A stretch of DNA of 51,483 bases, from the NCBI GenBank assembly GCA_910586725.1, contig CAJUJL010000020.1:1-51483 (forward strand), read 5' to 3'. Both the position numbers and the translations under genes were made by a program. How positions within the stretch are numbered: position 1 is the stretch's first letter; every line of letters starts with the position of its first letter. Of the stretch, positions 1 to 8,500 are shown piece after piece. Below the pieces are notes generated by a model. That model saw only the letters and a program-made list of their open reading frames with translations, searched no databases and had not been told where the DNA came from. This DNA comes from an uncultured Lachnospiraceae bacterium (GTDB lineage Bacteria > Bacillota > Clostridia > Lachnospirales > Lachnospiraceae).

Positions 1-1
1 A

Positions 2-217
2 TTAGCAGAAGCTGTTGCCGCATCCGCCGCAGCAGAGCAGTAATAAGATGATCCAGATACAGCTGTTGCCGCCTTCACATCCGCCGCCGCAATTGCCGCC
101 GCCGAAGAAACCGCCGCCGTTGCCGTTGCACAGGCAAAGCAAAACGATAAGCCAGAGAATAGAACCGCATCCTCCATCATTTCCGCATCCACAGTTTGTT
201 GCTGCTAAATCACTCAT
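2..217 (-). CDS. Small Cys/Gly-rich hydrophobic protein (71 aa), function unknown
   Basis: The start at 217 is set by a GGAGG site at 225-229, seven bases upstream; a longer frame to 256 has no such site. The product begins MSDLAATNCGCGN and alternates Gly/Cys/Asn-rich stretches with two short hydrophobic runs (ILWLIVLLCLC near residues 19-29 and IWIILLLLCC near 53-62). Cysteines make up roughly a sixth of the residues, many in CG or CC pairs. Small proteins like this are often annotated in Clostridia as 'chorion class high-cysteine' or YjcZ-like, and some relatives are sporulation or coat associated, but nothing here proves that role. It is divergent from the isocitrate dehydrogenase gene. 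The gene is real on ribosome-site evidence; the function is open. Confidence 0.75.
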   Translation of the reverse strand: MSDLAATNCGCGNDGGCGSILWLIVLLCLCNGNGGGFFGGGNCGGGCEGGNSCIWIILLLLCCGGCGNSFC

Positions 218-314
218 TTGAAAACCTCCATTTATTGATTGATTACACTTCATCATATGTAGAGGGCTTGTAAGTGTTTCCGGTGGACAAAATGAAAATT
301 AAAAGATAAAATTC

Positions 315-342
315 TTGACAGGCAAAGAATCACTGGTATTAT
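315..342 (+). promoter_or_regulatory. Sigma-A type promoter for the icd operon
   Basis: A perfect TTGACA at 315-320 is followed after 16 bases by TATTAT at 337-342 (alternatively TATAAA at 340-345). The start codon at 381 lies about 30 bases past the predicted transcription start. Confidence 0.7.
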
Positions 343-380
343 AAAATAAGGCAAAAATGTATTTCAGGAGGAAAAAGAAC

Positions 381-1589
381 ATGAATAAGATTCAAATGAC
401 GACACCCCTTGTTGAAATGGACGGAGATGAGATGACCCGGATCTTATGGGCAATGATCAAAGAAGAGCTTCTTCTTCCGTTTGTAGATTTAAAAACAGAA
501 TACTATGATTTGGGATTAGAACACAGAAATGAAACGAACGACCAGGTAACCGCAGACTCCGCAAACGCCACCAAAAAATACGGCGTTGCCGTAAAATGCG
601 CAACAATTACGCCAAACGCGGCCCGCATGGACGAATATCATCTGAAGGAAATGTGGAAGAGTCCAAACGGGACGATAAGAGCCATGCTGGACGGAACCGT
701 ATTCCGTGCGCCCATTATTGTAAAGGGCATTGAACCCTGCGTCAAAAACTGGAAAAAGCCAATCACCATAGCAAGACATGCCTATGGCGACGTATATAAA
801 GCAACGGAAATGAAAATTCCGGGAGCAGGGAAGGTAGAGCTGGTTTACACCGCAGAAGATGGCAGCGAGACAAGAGAAACCGTTCATGATTTTACCGGAG
901 CCGGCGTAATACAGGGACAGCATAATTTAAACGGATCGATTGAAAGTTTCGCAAGAAGCTGCTTTACCTATGCGCTGGATGTCAAACAGGATCTGTGGTT
1001 TGCAACGAAAGATACGATTTCCAAGAAATACGACCATACCTTTAAAGACATTTTCCAGGAAATCTTTGATGCGGAATACAAAGAAACCTTTGAAAAAGCT
1101 GGCATTACTTATTTTTATACCCTGATTGACGACGCCGTTGCCCGCGTGATGAAATCCGAAGGCGGTTATATCTGGGCATGCAAGAATTACGACGGAGACG
1201 TTATGAGCGATATGGTATCGTCTGCATTTGGCTCTCTTGCCATGATGACGTCCGTTCTGGTTTCACCCAACGGCTATTATGAATATGAAGCGGCGCACGG
1301 CACCGTACAGAGGCATTATTACAAACATTTAAACGGAGAAGAAACGTCAACCAACTCCGTCGCAACTATTTTTGCTTGGAGCGGCGCGCTTAGAAAACGC
1401 GGAGAATTAGACCAAAATGACGCGCTTATGGCATTTGCCGATAAATTAGAAGCCGCCTGTGTAAAAACGATCGAAGAGGGCAGGATGACAAAAGATCTTG
1501 CGTTAATTACCTCCATTGCAAATCCAACCGTATTAAACAGCCAGGAATTTATTCAGGAAATACGCAAAACATTAGAGGAAACTTTATGA
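381..1589 (+). CDS. icd: NADP-dependent isocitrate dehydrogenase (eukaryotic-type dimeric)
   Basis: Converts isocitrate to 2-oxoglutarate and CO2, making NADPH for glutamate synthesis. The start at 381 is chosen because AGGAGG lies just upstream; the frame is open to 357 but without a ribosome site. The 402-residue product has the MDGDEMTR motif near residue 15, the KSPNGTIR substrate loop near 95 and the VAPEYEAAHGTV-like segment (here YEYEAAHGTV) near 305. Length and motifs match the homodimeric subfamily II enzyme shared with eukaryotes rather than the E. coli Icd type. It overlaps the next gene by 4 bases (ATGA), so the two are translationally coupled. No other TCA-cycle gene is adjacent, which fits a biosynthetic, incomplete cycle. 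Confidence 0.93.
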   Translation: MNKIQMTTPLVEMDGDEMTRILWAMIKEELLLPFVDLKTEYYDLGLEHRNETNDQVTADSANATKKYGVAVKCATITPNAARMDEYHLKEMWKSPNGTIRAMLDGTVFRAPIIVKGIEPCVKNWKKPITIARHAYGDVYKATEMKIPGAGKVELVYTAEDGSETRETVHDFTGAGVIQGQHNLNGSIESFARSCFTYALDVKQDLWFATKDTISKKYDHTFKDIFQEIFDAEYKETFEKAGITYFYTLIDDAVARVMKSEGGYIWACKNYDGDVMSDMVSSAFGSLAMMTSVLVSPNGYYEYEAAHGTVQRHYYKHLNGEETSTNSVATIFAWSGALRKRGELDQNDALMAFADKLEAACVKTIEEGRMTKDLALITSIANPTVLNSQEFIQEIRKTLEETL

Positions 1590-3508
1590 TATTAGACTGT
1601 CAGAACATATCCAAATCATTTGGCGCCGATGAAATTTTAAAAAATATTTCTTTTCATATCAACAAAAATGAAAAAGCTGCCCTCATCGGCATCAATGGAG
1701 CCGGAAAATCCACCCTTCTGAAAATCATCATGCGGGAAATTTCTGCGGATGAAGGAACTGTGGTTTTGTCAAAAGACGCTGCCGTCGGTTATCTGGCGCA
1801 GTATCAGAACATATCCGGAGCGCACACGATATTGGAAGAAGTTCTCTCATCCAAAGAAGATTTGATTCAAATGGAACAAAAACTGCGGGATATGGAAACG
1901 CAGATGACATGTCTGAGCGGAGAGGAACTAAACAGCCTCCTGGAAAAATACAACCGTCTGCATCATGAGTTTGAACTTCGGGACGGGTACGCCTATCGCA
2001 GCGAGGTGACAGGCATTATCCGGGGGCTTGGTTTTTCCGAAGAAGACTTTAACCGTCCGGTATCTCAATTGTCCGGCGGCCAGAAAACAAGAGTTTTTCT
2101 TGGAAAACTCCTGGTGTCCAAACCCGATTTGCTGATCTTGGACGAGCCCACCAACCATTTGGATATGTCTTCCATTGCATGGCTTGAAAACTTTTTGTCC
2201 AATTATAAAGGTTCTGTTTTGATCGTAAGTCACGACAGATATTTTTTGGACAGGATTGTTACGAAAGTCGTAGAATTATCTCAACACAAAAGCTGTGTCT
2301 TTTCCGGCAATTATTCCGATTATGCGGTCAAAAAAGCCGCCGTTCGGGAAGCGCAGCTAAAAGCCTGGCAAAATCAGCAGCAGGAAATCCGACATCAGGA
2401 AGAAGTCATTGCCAAATTAAAATCGTTCAACCGCGAAAAATCCATAAAACGCGCGGAAAGCCGTGAGAAAATGCTGGACAAAATAAAGCGTCTAGAAAAA
2501 CCGGCCGAGGAACAGGACGATATGAAAATCCGCTTAAATCCCAGCGTCACAAGCGGCAACGACGTGCTTGCCGTAGAAGATCTTGCCAAATCTTTCGGAA
2601 ACAATCAATTGTTTTCCGGAATTTCCTTTGAAATCAAACGGGGAGAGCGTGTGGCGCTGATCGGCGACAATGGAACCGGCAAAACGACCATGTTAAAGAT
2701 CATCAATGAAATGCTGCCTTTTGACACAGGCAGGATTACCCTTGGGACCAATGTGCATATCGGATACTACGATCAGGAACATCAGGAACTTTGCGAAGAA
2801 AAAACCTTATTTGAAGAAATATCAGATACGGCTCCGAATCTGAACAATACGCAGGTAAGAAATATTCTGGCTTCGTTTTTATTCACAAACGACGATGTAT
2901 TTAAGCGGATCGGGGATCTTAGCGGCGGTGAAAAGGGCCGTGTGTCCCTGGCAAAATTAATGCTCTCCAAGGCAAATTTGCTGATCCTTGACGAGCCCAC
3001 CAACCATCTGGACATTATTTCAAAAGAAATTTTGGAAGACGCGTTAAACCGCTATACCGGGACAGCTCTTTTCGTTTCCCATGACAGATACTTCATTAAC
3101 AAAACAGCCACACGAATTCTGGATCTGACGCAAAAAACAATTGTTCAATATATAGGGAATTATGATTATTATCTGGAAAAACATGATATTTTGATGCAGA
3201 CCCTGAAACATTCGGCAGACATTCCGGCAAAAGAAGGCAAAAACGAATCGCAAAAAGAAGAATGGATGCAGAAAAAAGCAAAACAGGCAAGCGAAAGAAA
3301 AAGAGCCGCCGAATTAAAAAAAGCGGAAGATGCGATTGCGGAAAACGAAAAACGTTTAGAAGAGCTGAATGAAGCCTTGAATGACGAAGAAATCGCAACC
3401 AATTCCGCAAGGTTATCGGAGATACACAATGAAACCGTGCTTGTATCAGAACAGCTGGATAAATTATATGAATTGTGGGAAAAACTTGCTTCTGATAGTG
3501 AATCATAA
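1586..3508 (+). CDS. ABC-F family ATPase (YdiF/Uup-like)
   Basis: A soluble twin-ATPase of the ABC-F family; such proteins act on the ribosome in translation or antibiotic protection and lack membrane segments. Domain 1 has Walker A GINGAGKST near residue 36, signature LSGGQ near 160 and Walker B LLILDEPTNHLD near 185. Domain 2 has GDNGTGKTT near 358, LSGGEKGR near 450 and a second LLILDEPTNHLD near 473. A linker rich in Lys/Glu/Arg lies between the domains (about 245-320), and a charged coiled coil follows domain 2 (about 550-640). The 640-residue length and C-terminal coil resemble Bacillus YdiF. The start codon overlaps the icd stop. A resistance role cannot be read from the sequence; a housekeeping role is as likely. 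Confidence 0.9.
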   Translation: MILDCQNISKSFGADEILKNISFHINKNEKAALIGINGAGKSTLLKIIMREISADEGTVVLSKDAAVGYLAQYQNISGAHTILEEVLSSKEDLIQMEQKLRDMETQMTCLSGEELNSLLEKYNRLHHEFELRDGYAYRSEVTGIIRGLGFSEEDFNRPVSQLSGGQKTRVFLGKLLVSKPDLLILDEPTNHLDMSSIAWLENFLSNYKGSVLIVSHDRYFLDRIVTKVVELSQHKSCVFSGNYSDYAVKKAAVREAQLKAWQNQQQEIRHQEEVIAKLKSFNREKSIKRAESREKMLDKIKRLEKPAEEQDDMKIRLNPSVTSGNDVLAVEDLAKSFGNNQLFSGISFEIKRGERVALIGDNGTGKTTMLKIINEMLPFDTGRITLGTNVHIGYYDQEHQELCEEKTLFEEISDTAPNLNNTQVRNILASFLFTNDDVFKRIGDLSGGEKGRVSLAKLMLSKANLLILDEPTNHLDIISKEILEDALNRYTGTALFVSHDRYFINKTATRILDLTQKTIVQYIGNYDYYLEKHDILMQTLKHSADIPAKEGKNESQKEEWMQKKAKQASERKRAAELKKAEDAIAENEKRLEELNEALNDEEIATNSARLSEIHNETVLVSEQLDKLYELWEKLASDSES

Positions 3509-3558
3509 GTAATTATTTGACAAAATATACAATGCATATGAATTTTTGTATAAAAAAC

Positions 3559-3592
3559 TTGTAAATATTTACAGGGTATGTTAAGATATTAT
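3559..3592 (+). promoter_or_regulatory. Extended -10 promoter and leader of the PTS operon
   Basis: TTGTAA at 3559-3564 is separated by 17 bases from TAAGAT at 3582-3587, with a TG at 3579-3580 giving an extended -10. An alternative hexamer TATTAT lies at 3587-3592. The leader up to 3693 contains two small stems (TTGT/ACAA near 3597-3608 and CTGACA/TGTCAG at 3648-3665) without a U tract. I see no clear PTS antiterminator target or cre site, but could not search for one. Confidence 0.55.
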
Positions 3593-3693
3593 ACAGTTGT
3601 TGAGACAATAATACGTCCATAACAAAATGAAAGTAAACGGACAAATTCTGACAGATCAGTGTCAGGCATATCTGATGGAAACGGAGGAATAAC

Positions 3694-4179
3694 ATGGGAT
3701 TATTTGATTTTATGAAAGGGAAAAAAGAAACCGTGCTTGCAGCGCCGGTAAAAGGGGAGTGCATTCCCATCAGTGAAGTTTCAGATCCAACTTTTTCTCA
3801 GGAAATATTAGGAAAAGGAATTGCAATTAAGCCGGCTGACGGAAAATTTTACGCTCCTGCTGACGGTACAATCAGTACGGTTTTTCCAACTGGCCACGCA
3901 GTCGGACTGACAACGTCTGACGGCATAGAGATTTTAATCCATGTTGGACTGGATACCGTTGAGTTAAAAGGACAGTTCTACAGTACAAAAGTAGAAGCCG
4001 AGCAGTCGGTTAAGAAAGGTGATCTTCTTCTGGAAGCGGATCTTGCGGAAATCAGCAAAGCTGGATACGATACCGTAACTCCTATGCTAATTTGCAACAG
4101 TGACGCATATTCTAAAATAGAGTGTAAAAAAGACGGAATGGTAGAACCCGGAGAAAACGTAATTACTTGTGCGGAATAA
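3694..4179 (+). CDS. crr: PTS glucose-family EIIA component
   Basis: A single-domain EIIA of the glucose family that takes phosphate from HPr and passes it to the EIIB domain of a sugar permease. The 161-residue protein has the two expected active-site histidines: His68 in PTGHAVGL and the phosphorylated His83 in ILIHVGLDTV. The ribosome site GGAGG lies before ATG 3694. It is the first gene of an operon with EI, HPr and a permease that has no EIIA domain of its own, so this protein is its probable partner. In Firmicutes EIIA is more often fused to the permease, so a free copy at the head of the general PTS operon is notable. Whether it also has a Crr-like regulatory role is unknown. Confidence 0.92.
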   Translation: MGLFDFMKGKKETVLAAPVKGECIPISEVSDPTFSQEILGKGIAIKPADGKFYAPADGTISTVFPTGHAVGLTTSDGIEILIHVGLDTVELKGQFYSTKVEAEQSVKKGDLLLEADLAEISKAGYDTVTPMLICNSDAYSKIECKKDGMVEPGENVITCAE

Positions 4180-4191
4180 GGAGGATCAGAT

Positions 4192-5805
4192 ATGATTAAG
4201 TGTACTGGAAAAAGCGTTTTGAAAGGTATTGCAATCGGTAAATTATATGTTTACCGCAAAAAAGAGTTTTCCTTAGTGAAAACCCGGGTTGAAGATGTCC
4301 AGGCAGAATTAAAGCGGTTTGACCAGGCAGTGGAAGAAGCTGAAAAACAGCTTGAAACGTTATATCAGGAAGCTCTTACAAGCGTTGGCGAATCAGAAGC
4401 CAAAATATTTGAAGTTCATGGAATGATGCTGGAGGACGAAGGGTACCTGGAAGACATCAAGAACATGATCAAAGAAAACTGCAACGCAGAATATGCAGTG
4501 AAAGAAGTCGGCGACAATTATTCTCAGATGTTTGCCGCAATGGATAACGAATATATGCGGGCAAGAAGCGTTGATATTTTAGATATATCCAGCAAAGTCA
4601 TCAATATTCTTGCCGGCGTTGGGCAGGATGCAATTAAGTCAGACGAACCGGTCATTCTTCTTGCAGATGATCTGACGCCAAGCGAGACGATTCAGATGGA
4701 CAAAAATAAAGTGCTTGCGTTCGTAACGATTCATGGATCGGCAAACTCCCATACGGCAATCCTTGCCAGGAGTCTGAATCTGCCTTCTCTGGTAAGTACA
4801 GACATTGCGTTACTGGATGAATACAACGGTCAGACGGCAATTGTCGACGGATTCAATGAAGAACTGATTATCAATCCTATGGATGATGTTTTATCTGCTC
4901 TGAGTGCGAAGCGTGACGAATGGATCAGTGAAACGGAAAGCCTTCGGAAACTGATTGGCAAAGAAAATGTTACGACAGACGGCAGAAGAGTAAACGTCTA
5001 CTGCAATATTGGAGGCGTGGAAGATGTAGACCGCGTACTGGAAGCGGACGGAGGGGGCATCGGCCTGTTCCGAAGCGAATTCCTCTATCTCGGCAGAGAC
5101 AGCGCTCCTACGGAAGATGAGCAATTTGAAAGCTACAAAGCGGTTCTGGAGAAGATGAACGGAAAGAAAGTCATTATCCGAACGTTAGATATTGGCGCAG
5201 ATAAGAAAGCCGATTATCTTGGACTGGATCCGGAAGAAAATCCCGCATTGGGTTATCGGGCGATACGCATCTGCTTAAATCAGCCGGATATATTCCGGAC
5301 GCAGCTTCGCGCAATCTATCGCGCAAGCGCTTACGGAACGGCGTCTATCATGTTCCCAATGATTATTTCTGTGGATGAGATCAAAAAGATCAAAGAAATT
5401 GTGGCGGACGTCAAGAAAGAACTTGCCGATGAAAACATTCCAATGGGAGAAGTCGAACTTGGAATTATGATCGAAACTCCTGCGGCTGCAATTATCAGCG
5501 ATGAACTTGCAAAAGAAGTGGAATTTTTCAGCATTGGCACAAATGATCTGACCCAATATACGCTTGCGATAGACAGGCAGAACCAAAAACTGGAAAATAT
5601 CTGCGATACCCATCACAGCGCTATTTTAAGGCTGATCCGGATGACCGTGGAGAACGGACACAAAGAAAATGCATGGGTAGGCATTTGCGGAGAACTGGCA
5701 AGCGATACCAGCCTGACCAAAACATTTGTAGACATGGGAGTAGACGAATTATCTGTTTCCCCTACGTATGTATTAGGGCTTAGAAAAACAATCAGAGAGA
5801 TATAG
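4192..5805 (+). CDS. ptsI: PTS Enzyme I (phosphoenolpyruvate-protein phosphotransferase)
   Basis: Transfers phosphate from PEP to HPr in the cytoplasm. The 537-residue protein has the N-terminal HPr-binding/phosphohistidine region and a PEP-binding barrel. His187 in the segment IHGSANSHTAI is the predicted phosphorylated residue. Compared with the usual IGGRTSH loop of Bacillus, this loop is one residue longer and lacks the Arg. Barrel motifs include GIGLFRSEFLYL near 285 and the C-terminal CGELASD near 500 carrying the catalytic Cys. It starts 12 bases after crr with AGGAGG, and a further AGGAGG precedes ptsH, so the operon is tightly packed. The loop variant probably belongs to a Clostridia subfamily and should not prevent activity. 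Confidence 0.95.
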   Translation: MIKCTGKSVLKGIAIGKLYVYRKKEFSLVKTRVEDVQAELKRFDQAVEEAEKQLETLYQEALTSVGESEAKIFEVHGMMLEDEGYLEDIKNMIKENCNAEYAVKEVGDNYSQMFAAMDNEYMRARSVDILDISSKVINILAGVGQDAIKSDEPVILLADDLTPSETIQMDKNKVLAFVTIHGSANSHTAILARSLNLPSLVSTDIALLDEYNGQTAIVDGFNEELIINPMDDVLSALSAKRDEWISETESLRKLIGKENVTTDGRRVNVYCNIGGVEDVDRVLEADGGGIGLFRSEFLYLGRDSAPTEDEQFESYKAVLEKMNGKKVIIRTLDIGADKKADYLGLDPEENPALGYRAIRICLNQPDIFRTQLRAIYRASAYGTASIMFPMIISVDEIKKIKEIVADVKKELADENIPMGEVELGIMIETPAAAIISDELAKEVEFFSIGTNDLTQYTLAIDRQNQKLENICDTHHSAILRLIRMTVENGHKENAWVGICGELASDTSLTKTFVDMGVDELSVSPTYVLGLRKTIREI

Positions 5806-5819
5806 GAGGACAATTACAG

Positions 5820-6077
5820 ATGAAATCATTCAATTTCACCATTACGGATGAACTTGGTATACACGCAAGACCGGCAGGGCTTCTTGTCAAGTTAGCCGGT
5901 GGTTATCAAAGCGATATATCCATCGTCAAAGATGGAAAATCAGCAAATGCCAAAAGAATTATGGCATTGATGAGTCTTAGCGCCACAAAAGGCACAGAAA
6001 TTACAATTCAGGTAGAGGGACCGGATGAAGACGAAGCTGCGAAAGCAGTGGAAGAGTTTCTGAAGGCTAATCTATAA
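5820..6077 (+). CDS. ptsH: HPr phosphocarrier protein lacking the regulatory Ser46
   Basis: The 85-residue phosphocarrier of the PTS. The catalytic site is intact: His15 in GIHARPAG accepts phosphate from Enzyme I. Aligned with Bacillus HPr (NLKSIMGVMSL), the segment here reads NAKRIMALMSL, so residue 46 is Arg instead of the Ser phosphorylated by HPr kinase. This copy should carry sugars' phosphate but cannot form HPr-Ser-P, the usual CcpA corepressor signal in Firmicutes. The gene follows ptsI by 14 bases with AGGAGG. A second HPr or Crh elsewhere in the genome may serve regulation. Confidence 0.95.
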   Translation: MKSFNFTITDELGIHARPAGLLVKLAGGYQSDISIVKDGKSANAKRIMALMSLSATKGTEITIQVEGPDEDEAAKAVEEFLKANL

Positions 6078-6138
6078 ATTTTAAGTATTAAACTGTTTCG
6101 ATGCTAGGGCGAAACTAAAAACAAGGGGGTAAATTTTT

Positions 6139-7596
6139 ATGATGAAATATTTACAAAGACTGGGAAAATCTTTGATGCTTCCAGTTGCATGTTTACCGGT
6201 TGCTGGTATCATGCTTGGTTTGGGATACTGGATTGATCCGAATGGATGGGGAAGTGGAAATATCATCGCTGCTTTTCTTTGTAAAGCAGGTTCCGCGCTT
6301 ATTGACAATATGGCAATCCTGTTCGTTATTGGTGTTGCCGTAGGTATGTCAGATGATAATGATGGTACAGCAGGACTTGCAGGTATCGTTTCTTATTTGA
6401 TGATTAAAACATTGTTGTCTCCGGGTGCAGTTTCCATGTTTACCGGAGAAGATGTAGAAGCTGTTGATGTTGCATTTACAAAAATTGATGGAAATCAGTT
6501 TATCGGTATCTTAGCTGGTCTTATCGGAGCTGCATGCTACAATAAGTTTAAAGGAACACAGTTACCGGATGCATTATCATTCTTCAGTGGTAAGAGATGC
6601 GTAGCAATTGTTACTGCAGCCGTTACCATTGTGATAAGCGTACTTTTATTCTTCACATGGCCATTCATCTATGGCGGACTTATTTCCTTCGGTACAGCTA
6701 TTTCTTCCACAGGAGCAGTTGGCGTAGGTATATATGGTTTCTTCAACCGTTTATTAATTCCGTTTGGTTTACACCACGCACTCAACTCCGTATTCTGGTT
6801 TGACGCTGCTGGTATCGCTGACCTTTACAAATTCTGGGGATTAGGCGGATACGATGCAGTTCAGACAGCTGGTGAAGTTGGTCAGTATATGACAGGTTTC
6901 TTCCCTGTAATGATGCTTGGTGTTCCGGGAGCAGCTCTTGCAATGTATCATACGGCTAAAACAGAAAAGAAAAAAGTTGCAGCCGGCTTACTTGGTGCAG
7001 CAGCGCTTTGTTCCTTCTTAACAGGTGTTACAGAGCCGTTCGAATTCGCATTCATGTTCTTATCACCTGTACTTTACCTGATTCATGCAGTTTTAACAGG
7101 TGTTGTTTGTGCAGTATGTGCATTGTTGCCAATCAGAGCAGGATTTACATTCAGTGGAGGTTTTATCGATTTATTCCTTTGTACAAAACTTCCGGCAGCT
7201 CAGAATCCATGGTTATTAATTCCAATCGGATTAGTAGTTGCAGCTGTTTACTATGTAATTTTCCGTACTTTAATTGTAAAATTAAACCTGAAAACACCTG
7301 GTAGAGAAGATGACGATCTGGAAGCTGAAAAGAAAGTTGTTCTTTCCAACAGCAATTTCACAGAAGTTGCTAAAATTGTTCTGGAAGGACTTGGCGGAAA
7401 AGAGAACGTTAAATCTCTTGATAACTGTATTACAAGACTTCGTCTTGAAATCAAAGATTACACTAAGGTGGATGAGAAAAAGATTAAATCAGCTGGTATT
7501 GCTGGCGTTATGAGACCAAGCAAAACTTCTGTTCAGGTTATTGTTGGTACAAAAGTTCAATTCGTAGCTGATGAAATGAAAAAGATGTTAAAATAA
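6139..7596 (+). CDS. PTS sugar permease EIICB, glucose/N-acetylglucosamine family
   Basis: Membrane permease that imports and phosphorylates a hexose, glucose or N-acetylglucosamine. The IIC domain (about residues 1-385) has many hydrophobic spans and the family segments PVACLPVAGIMLGLG near 15 and PFGLHHALNS near 205. The IIB domain (about 405-485) has phosphorylated Cys430 in DNCITRLR. No EIIA domain is present; crr at the operon head supplies it. The N-terminus (GLGYWIDP) and length of 485 favour a NagE-like permease, but I cannot separate glucose from N-acetylglucosamine by eye. The start follows AAGGGGG at 6123-6129. Codon use differs from the neighbours, with many GGT, GCT, GTT and CTT codons, as expected for a very highly expressed gene. 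Confidence 0.88.
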   Translation: MMKYLQRLGKSLMLPVACLPVAGIMLGLGYWIDPNGWGSGNIIAAFLCKAGSALIDNMAILFVIGVAVGMSDDNDGTAGLAGIVSYLMIKTLLSPGAVSMFTGEDVEAVDVAFTKIDGNQFIGILAGLIGAACYNKFKGTQLPDALSFFSGKRCVAIVTAAVTIVISVLLFFTWPFIYGGLISFGTAISSTGAVGVGIYGFFNRLLIPFGLHHALNSVFWFDAAGIADLYKFWGLGGYDAVQTAGEVGQYMTGFFPVMMLGVPGAALAMYHTAKTEKKKVAAGLLGAAALCSFLTGVTEPFEFAFMFLSPVLYLIHAVLTGVVCAVCALLPIRAGFTFSGGFIDLFLCTKLPAAQNPWLLIPIGLVVAAVYYVIFRTLIVKLNLKTPGREDDDLEAEKKVVLSNSNFTEVAKIVLEGLGGKENVKSLDNCITRLRLEIKDYTKVDEKKIKSAGIAGVMRPSKTSVQVIVGTKVQFVADEMKKMLK

Positions 7597-7626
7597 GGTA
7601 TTTGTTTCTACATATACCAACCCCTA

Positions 7627-7669
7627 GCACATAAATGCCGAAGGCTTATGCCTTCGGCATTTATTGTGC
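7627..7669 (+). terminator. Strong intrinsic terminator of the PTS operon
   Basis: A near-perfect hairpin with 19-base arms at 7627-7645 and 7650-7669, one bulged base and a TTAT loop, lies 31 bases after the permease stop. The U tract is weak (TAATCCGG follows), but stem length makes termination likely. Confidence 0.8.
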
Positions 7670-7716
7670 CTAATCCGGCAAATTTCTGTTTTATTTGACA
7701 ACAACTTTTATTTTTC

Positions 7717-7745
7717 TTGTTTTTCATTGCCAAATCACTTATAAT
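7717..7745 (+). promoter_or_regulatory. Promoter of the acyltransferase gene
   Basis: TTGTTT at 7717-7722, a 17-base spacer, then a perfect TATAAT at 7740-7745. The AAGGAG ribosome site follows at 7757-7762, so the leader is only about 20 bases. Confidence 0.7.
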
Positions 7746-7772
7746 AAGAGTGATTTAAGGAGTGTTAAATAA

Positions 7773-8489
7773 ATGTTAAGATTTTTATATGTCATCATCA
7801 TGAATTTATTTCGGGCGCCCTATATTATTCCCAAGATGCGAAGGGAAGCAGAGCATCCGGAACGATATACGGAAGAAGAGTGCTACAATCTTGCGCGTCA
7901 TGTAATACGTCTGATGAAGCTTTCCGGAAAAGTACATACAAAAGCATACGGTACGGAAAACCTCCCCAAAGAGGGAGGGTATATTATGTACCCAAACCAC
8001 CAGGGCAAATACGATGCGCTGGGAATTATCCATACGCACAAGCTTCCCTGTTCAGTTGTAATGGATAAACAAAAGTCAAATTCAATTTTGGTCAAGGAAT
8101 TTGTAGACTTGATTCAGGGAAAACGCTTGGAAAAAGATAATGTCAGACAGGCCCTTACGATTATAAACGAAGTGGCAAAAGACGTGGCAGACGGCAAACG
8201 ATACATCCTGTTTCCGGAAGGAGGCTATGAATTCAACAATAAAAACACGGTAAACGCATTCAAAGCCGGCAGTTTTAAATCTGCCATCAAGGCCAAAGCT
8301 CCCATTGTTCCGGTTGCATTAATTGATTCCTATAAAATTTTCAACAGCTTCCACTTTGGAAAGATAACAACACAGGTGCATTACCTTGAGCCGATTTATT
8401 ATGAAGAATACCATACGATGAAAAGCAACGAAATTGCGTTGCTCGTACAAAATCGAATTCAGAAAAAAATAGACGCTATGATACATTAG
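7773..8489 (+). CDS. plsC: 1-acyl-sn-glycerol-3-phosphate acyltransferase family protein
   Basis: Probably acylates lysophosphatidate to phosphatidate at the inner face of the membrane, a step of phospholipid synthesis. The 238-residue protein has the catalytic HX4D motif as NHQGKYD near residue 72 and the glycerol-phosphate binding FPEGGYEF near 150. The N-terminus begins with a hydrophobic stretch (LRFLYVIIMNLF), a likely membrane anchor. It is monocistronic with its own promoter and a hairpin at its end. The family also includes acyltransferases of other lipids, so substrate identity is inferred from the motifs only. Confidence 0.85.
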   Translation: MLRFLYVIIMNLFRAPYIIPKMRREAEHPERYTEEECYNLARHVIRLMKLSGKVHTKAYGTENLPKEGGYIMYPNHQGKYDALGIIHTHKLPCSVVMDKQKSNSILVKEFVDLIQGKRLEKDNVRQALTIINEVAKDVADGKRYILFPEGGYEFNNKNTVNAFKAGSFKSAIKAKAPIVPVALIDSYKIFNSFHFGKITTQVHYLEPIYYEEYHTMKSNEIALLVQNRIQKKIDAMIH

Positions 8490-8500
8490 CGTCTATTTTT
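8465..8500. terminator. Bidirectional terminator between convergent genes
   Basis: Arms at 8465-8478 and 8487-8500 pair over 14 bases around an 8-base loop, flanked by an A run on the left and a T run on the right. It overlaps the ends of both plsC (+) and the recombinase gene (-), so one hairpin can stop transcription from either side. Confidence 0.85.
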
